Assembly: GCA_022600215.1 (NCBI GenBank)
Contig: JAHZKV010000096.1
Span: forward strand, 1 to 8,297
Reading direction: 5' to 3'
Length of the DNA: 8,297 bases
Source of the DNA: a bacterium
Lineage (GTDB): Bacteria; Chlamydiota; Chlamydiia; Chlamydiales; 2-12-FULL-49-11
Shown in pieces: positions 4,989-8,297 of this stretch. Made by a program: the position numbers and the translations under genes. How positions within the stretch are numbered: position 1 is the stretch's first letter; every line of letters starts with the position of its first letter. Under the pieces are notes generated by a model, which was not told the DNA's origin, did no database searches, and worked only from the letters and a program-made list of their open reading frames with translations.

Positions 4989-6829
4989 CAAGAGATATGT
5001 TTGATCTAGTAGAGCCGAGCAAGGATAGTGATTTAAAGCACTCGATAGCAAAAAGGGTGGTAGATTCATTATTTGCTGGGGAGAATCAAAATGGGATAAA
5101 GGAAGCACCCACATCTTTGCCAAAGGTAGGTTTTGTGCATGAAGAGCAAGGGGTTTTTGTTTTACAAACAATATCAGAGTTTGATCCCTCTTCAGCGAAA
5201 TTTGTTCATGAGTATGTGTATGCTGAAATTGGTGTTATTTCTGATTTAGAAGTGGAGAGTTTTTGCTCCTTACCTTTTCGTTTTTTTGAGCTAGATACGA
5301 AAAAATATTTGGTTACCGAAACGGTTATTTGTGCAAAAGAGAAAAAGCAAAAAACAGAACATTATTCTTTTGTGCAAGGGTTTGCTGCTCAGTTAAGGCT
5401 AGGGCTGCGCTCCTCTTTTTATGCTCGAATGGTGATGGAGATGAAAGGGGGATCGTTAGATGGGAAAAACTCTTATGTGCAAGAGCATATCATGCGCTAT
5501 ATCCATCGATTCCCAGACCGATTTGATTATGATATTTTACCTTTGATGAATGAATTTATGAGTCAAACCACTCATGGTTTTTTGAAGGATCGGTCGGTGA
5601 AAGATTTATCTTCCGCGATTTTGAGTTTGTATGGGTATACAAAAAAAATGGAACAAAAGACAGGTGCTGCTCGACAGATCTTTGTTCGCGCAAAGCATAT
5701 GTTTGTGGAGGAGTTGTTTGGGAGGAAAAAGGCATTGCAGGTTGTAATGGCTCTTTCTTACCTTTCCGCCAATGAGCGCCTTGAAAAAGAGCACTTGGTA
5801 AAAGCGGTACGGAAGTTTATTCGTGGAGCAATTGTTTCAGAAGATACTTTTATGAAAATTGGTATCGAGAAGAAAAAGTCTTGTCTTTTTTATTTTGAGA
5901 TAGAGAAAAAAGACGGAGAGATCACCTTTGCGGAAAAGCAAAAAGTAGAAGAGGAGCTTTCAAAATATTTAGAGGTGCACATTCAAAAGTATATGAGGAA
6001 AATTTTTATGCCTCAAAATACGGAAGAGGTGATTAAATATACAGTGGCTCTTTCTAAAGAGCTAAAGAGTAGGGATGATTATCCACAGATTGCGGTGTTG
6101 TTTGATTCTCAAACAGCCGACTCTTTATTTTTTACTGCAATTGTGGTTAGAGGAATGAATCGTTCTTTGCCTTCTGCTTTTGAAGTTTTTTCCAGAGAAG
6201 GGGAAAAGGGGTGTTTGATTAGAATCAAGCATGTTCGATCCCTTGGGGAAGAGAAAGAGGGACTAGAGGTTTCCTATCAATTGCGTATTTCTTCTTTTAT
6301 GCGAGAGGATTATTCGGTGGATATTTATCGAGCTCGTGCAAAAGTGGTGCAAGATTTGCAAAAGCGTTTTGGAGTGGTGAGAGATTATAATGGGGGGATG
6401 CTGGAAAAGCAAGGGGGACTGCTTGCAGATCTTCAGGGTTTTTTACGCAAGCGCGGGGTGAAAAACAGCGTGTTGGTGGAGAACTTTTTCTATGCGATTT
6501 ACCCATCGGAGATGCGAGCTATTTTGGATGTAGAAACTTTAGCGCATTTTTTCTTACGTTTTTACGATATGTTTGTTTACAAAGTTTCAAAAGACTCTTT
6601 CTTAGAGAGCGATGAAGAGAAGGTGGTGTTCATGGCTCGGGTTCGTATGGAAAAGAAAAAAGAGGCTTTTTTAAGTAGTGTAAAAGCAGAAGATGCAGAG
6701 GTGGGGTCTTTGATTTATTTCTCCTTGTGCATCCAAGAAAAATATTATATTGGAGCTAGTTATAAATATTTTGATCTATCCAGCAAAGAGGCGTTTGTTT
6801 CCAAGATGAGCAATTGTATTAAAGTGTGA
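4985..6829 (+). CDS. Unrecognised 614-residue soluble protein, coupled to the aspartokinase gene
   Basis: I cannot assign this protein to a family. It has no signal peptide and no membrane segment, is rich in Lys and Glu, and is probably cytoplasmic. It looks mixed alpha/beta. Residues 1-45 are polar and likely flexible. About 200-285 is mostly helical and basic. About 298-390 alternates strand-like pieces (SCLFYFEIEKK, YPQIAVLFD, SLFFTAIVVRG) with amphipathic helices. A region at 408-470 includes GCLIRIKHV and RFGVVRDYNGGML, and 495-535 is aromatic (FFYAIYPSEM, FFLRFYDMFVYKV). No nucleotide-binding or metal motif is obvious. The start ATG overlaps the aspartokinase stop (ATGA), and AGGAGGG lies at 4967-4973, 11-12 nt upstream, so translation is probably coupled. 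rpe follows 20 nt later. It could be a lineage-specific partner or regulator of the neighbouring enzymes, but nothing in the sequence shows this. Confidence 0.85.
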   Translation: MTRDMFDLVEPSKDSDLKHSIAKRVVDSLFAGENQNGIKEAPTSLPKVGFVHEEQGVFVLQTISEFDPSSAKFVHEYVYAEIGVISDLEVESFCSLPFRFFELDTKKYLVTETVICAKEKKQKTEHYSFVQGFAAQLRLGLRSSFYARMVMEMKGGSLDGKNSYVQEHIMRYIHRFPDRFDYDILPLMNEFMSQTTHGFLKDRSVKDLSSAILSLYGYTKKMEQKTGAARQIFVRAKHMFVEELFGRKKALQVVMALSYLSANERLEKEHLVKAVRKFIRGAIVSEDTFMKIGIEKKKSCLFYFEIEKKDGEITFAEKQKVEEELSKYLEVHIQKYMRKIFMPQNTEEVIKYTVALSKELKSRDDYPQIAVLFDSQTADSLFFTAIVVRGMNRSLPSAFEVFSREGEKGCLIRIKHVRSLGEEKEGLEVSYQLRISSFMREDYSVDIYRARAKVVQDLQKRFGVVRDYNGGMLEKQGGLLADLQGFLRKRGVKNSVLVENFFYAIYPSEMRAILDVETLAHFFLRFYDMFVYKVSKDSFLESDEEKVVFMARVRMEKKKEAFLSSVKAEDAEVGSLIYFSLCIQEKYYIGASYKYFDLSSKEAFVSKMSNCIKV

Positions 6830-6842
6830 GACAGGGTATACT
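6814..6842 (+). promoter_or_regulatory. Candidate internal promoter before rpe
   Basis: TTGTAT (6814-6819) and TATACT (6837-6842) are exactly 17 nt apart; they lie across the end of the 614-codon gene. Transcription would start near 6849, practically at the rpe ATG (6850), giving an almost leaderless message. Only three of six -35 bases match, so the call is tentative. Confidence 0.33.
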
Positions 6843-6849
6843 GTAGAAA

Positions 6850-7530
6850 ATGAAAAAGCATAAATTAGAGCTAGAACCCTCTCTTATTGGTGGAGATTTA
6901 GGAAATGCGGTAGCTACTGCAAAGCAGGCTGTGGATGCAGGTGCAAATATCTTGCATTTGGATGTGATGGATGGGCTTTTTGTTCCAAATCTTACTATTG
7001 GACCAGATATTGTGGGGAAAATTCGAGAAAATGTTCCCGAGAATTTTCATTTAGATGTTCACTTGATGATATACCATCCAGAAAATTTTATTGAAAAATT
7101 TGTAAAGGTGGGCTGCGAGGAGATTACCTTTCATGTGGAGGCAACAGAAGATGTGCGCCATGTGCTTGACTATATCCGCAAGTGTAATCGATATGCTGGC
7201 CTTGCTCTTAAGCCCGATACGCCCGTGGAGTTGGTAGAGCCTTATTTGAAAGATTTAGATAAAGTACTGGTGATGACAGTGGAGCCTGGATTTGGCGGAC
7301 AGTCATTTATGGAAGAGATGCTAAATAAAGTAAAGATTTTGGCAAACTATCGTAAGAAATACAATTTAGATTTTGACATTCAGGTAGATGGTGGAATTAA
7401 CTTTGATACAGGGTTGCAAAGTGTACAGGCAGGAGCTAATCGCTTGGTATGTGGGTCCTTTTTCTACAAACAACCAGATTTAGCAAGCGCAGTTCGCAAG
7501 TTTGACTCCTTTCAGGAGGTATCTTCTTGA
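6850..7530 (+). CDS. rpe: Ribulose-phosphate 3-epimerase
   Basis: This enzyme interconverts ribulose 5-phosphate and xylulose 5-phosphate in the non-oxidative pentose phosphate pathway. It is a cytosolic TIM barrel of 226 residues, the normal length. Family motifs: EPSLIGGDL at 9-17 (canonical APSILSADF, with Ser11 kept), HLDVMDGLFVPNLTIGP at 36-52, LDVHLMIYHPENF at 68-80, VEPGFGGQSF at 144-153, VDGGI at 179-183 and AGANRLVCGSFF at 194-205. The metal and catalytic residues expected for the family are present as His36, Asp38, His71 and Asp180. The start is fixed: a TAG at 6844-6846 is in frame just upstream of the ATG. The ribosome binding site is poor (AGGG, about 13 nt away), so translation may depend on coupling to the preceding gene or on a leaderless message. 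The end overlaps the YvcK-like gene by TTGA. Confidence 0.96.
   Translation: MKKHKLELEPSLIGGDLGNAVATAKQAVDAGANILHLDVMDGLFVPNLTIGPDIVGKIRENVPENFHLDVHLMIYHPENFIEKFVKVGCEEITFHVEATEDVRHVLDYIRKCNRYAGLALKPDTPVELVEPYLKDLDKVLVMTVEPGFGGQSFMEEMLNKVKILANYRKKYNLDFDIQVDGGINFDTGLQSVQAGANRLVCGSFFYKQPDLASAVRKFDSFQEVSS
7514..7519 (+). promoter_or_regulatory. Ribosome binding site of the YvcK-like gene (AGGAGG)
   Basis: A full-consensus AGGAGG sits 7 nt before the TTG at 7527, within the last codons of rpe. It is what identifies the TTG as the start. Confidence 0.75.
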
Positions 7531-8297
7531 AGAAAAAAGTTTGCACCATTGGTGGGGGAACTGGCAACTTTGTAGTCTTAAGCGGGCTAAAAAAGTATGA
7601 CATTGACCTGACCGCGATTGTAGCAATGGCAGATAATGGTGGAAGCTCAGGGATTTTACGTGATGAGCAAGGAGTTCTTCCTCCTGGCGATGTACGTCAA
7701 TGTGTCGTTGCTCTATCTGAATCCTCTACTTTAATGAGGGAGTTGATGAGCTATCGTTTTGAAAATGGTAGTTTGCATGGTCATAGCTTTGGAAATATCT
7801 TTTTATCTGCCTTAGAAAAAGTAACGGGAAGTTTTGAAGAGGCTATTGAAGAGCTGGGCGATATTTTAAAGATCAAAGGAAAGGTAATTCCTGTTACTAC
7901 GACCAAGACTCATTTAGAGATGGTTTTGCAAGATGGATCGGTACTGAAAGGGGAAAAAGAAATTTATCTATCAGAAAAGATTGATAAAGGTTATCAAAAA
8001 ATCTTTTTAACTCCTTATCCACGAGTGAACAAACACGCTGTAGAAGAGATTATGAATGCAGATGTGATTGTGCTTGGGCCGGGAGGGCTGTATACTTCTT
8101 TGATTTCCTCTTTATTGGTAGATGGAGTGGTTGAGGCATTGCAAAAAACAAAGGCGAAAAAAGTTTTTGTAGTTAATTTGATGAATAAAAAAGGACAGAC
8201 TACGGGAGCAAAAGCATCGCATTATTTAGCAGAAATTGAAAAGTACACAGGAAAAGATCTGTTTGATGTAGTGCTAGTCAATAGTGAACTACCTGAT
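7527..8297 (+). CDS. yvcK: YvcK/CofD-like protein (partial, 257 codons, runs off right edge)
   Basis: The YvcK family is related to the 2-phospho-lactate transferase CofD. In Bacillus subtilis YvcK is needed for growth on gluconeogenic carbon sources and for normal cell-wall synthesis, and it binds UDP-sugars; its exact reaction is unsettled. Visible motifs are TIGGGTGNFVVLSGLKK at 7-23, MADNGGSSGILRDE at 34-47 (usual ADDGGSSG, so the second Asp is Asn37), LPPGDVRQC at 51-59, GHSFGNIFLSALE at 85-97, ADVIVLGPGGLYTSLISSLL at 178-197 (family often GPGSLYTS) and VVNLMNKKGQTTGAKASHYL at 215-234. The usual length is near 320, so about 60 residues are missing at the right edge. The TTG start at 7527 overlaps the rpe stop by TTGA and has a consensus AGGAGG 7 nt upstream; no ATG occurs in frame before codon 34. 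It is translationally coupled to rpe. Family assignment is strong; the chlamydial role is not established here. Confidence 0.92.
   Translation, partial: MKKKVCTIGGGTGNFVVLSGLKKYDIDLTAIVAMADNGGSSGILRDEQGVLPPGDVRQCVVALSESSTLMRELMSYRFENGSLHGHSFGNIFLSALEKVTGSFEEAIEELGDILKIKGKVIPVTTTKTHLEMVLQDGSVLKGEKEIYLSEKIDKGYQKIFLTPYPRVNKHAVEEIMNADVIVLGPGGLYTSLISSLLVDGVVEALQKTKAKKVFVVNLMNKKGQTTGAKASHYLAEIEKYTGKDLFDVVLVNSELPD

Overview
The window looks like a piece of a chlamydial (phylum Chlamydiota) chromosome. It is AT-rich. The gene order rpsA-nusA-infB on the minus strand is the one I recall from Chlamydia. The S1, NusA and IF-2 N-terminal sequences also match chlamydial proteins as I remember them: an S1 of about 570 residues, a NusA of about 430 residues without the long gamma-proteobacterial acidic repeats, and an IF-2 opening of the form AKNFNLKVKNSQLA. 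No search was run, so the placement rests on family recognition. It fits an environmental chlamydia better than Chlamydia itself, because the plus-strand neighbours are different.

Left half (1-3491, minus strand): a transcription/translation block. rpsA (ribosomal protein S1, six S1 domains) has a good promoter at 3528-3556 and ends at a strong hairpin (1718-1743). nusA follows, then the start of infB, which runs off the left edge. Two details stand out. The homologous 5' end of nusA extends to an ATG at 1622, but codon 10 there is an in-frame TAA, so only the part from a GTG at 1559 is open. infB starts at a TTG two codons after the nusA stop, in the same frame.

Middle (3492-4172): a divergent intergenic region, then a small unrecognised gene (3728-4108) encoding a 126-residue protein with three predicted membrane segments. 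It has its own near-consensus promoter.

Right half (4173-8297, plus strand): a tightly packed, probably co-transcribed set. It holds an aspartokinase consisting of the catalytic domain only (no ACT regulatory domains), a 614-residue protein I do not recognise (ATGA overlap), rpe (ribulose-phosphate 3-epimerase, 20 nt gap), and the first 257 codons of a YvcK/CofD-like gene (TTGA overlap) cut by the right edge. The set joins aspartate-family amino acid and possibly peptidoglycan precursor supply, the pentose phosphate pathway, and a family linked in Bacillus to carbon flux and cell-wall synthesis. A common physiological theme is only an inference.

No tRNA, rRNA, CRISPR array, insertion sequence or phage gene was seen. 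No gene-free stretch exceeds 300 bases. The longest, 3492-3727, holds two divergent promoters and nothing else I can name.
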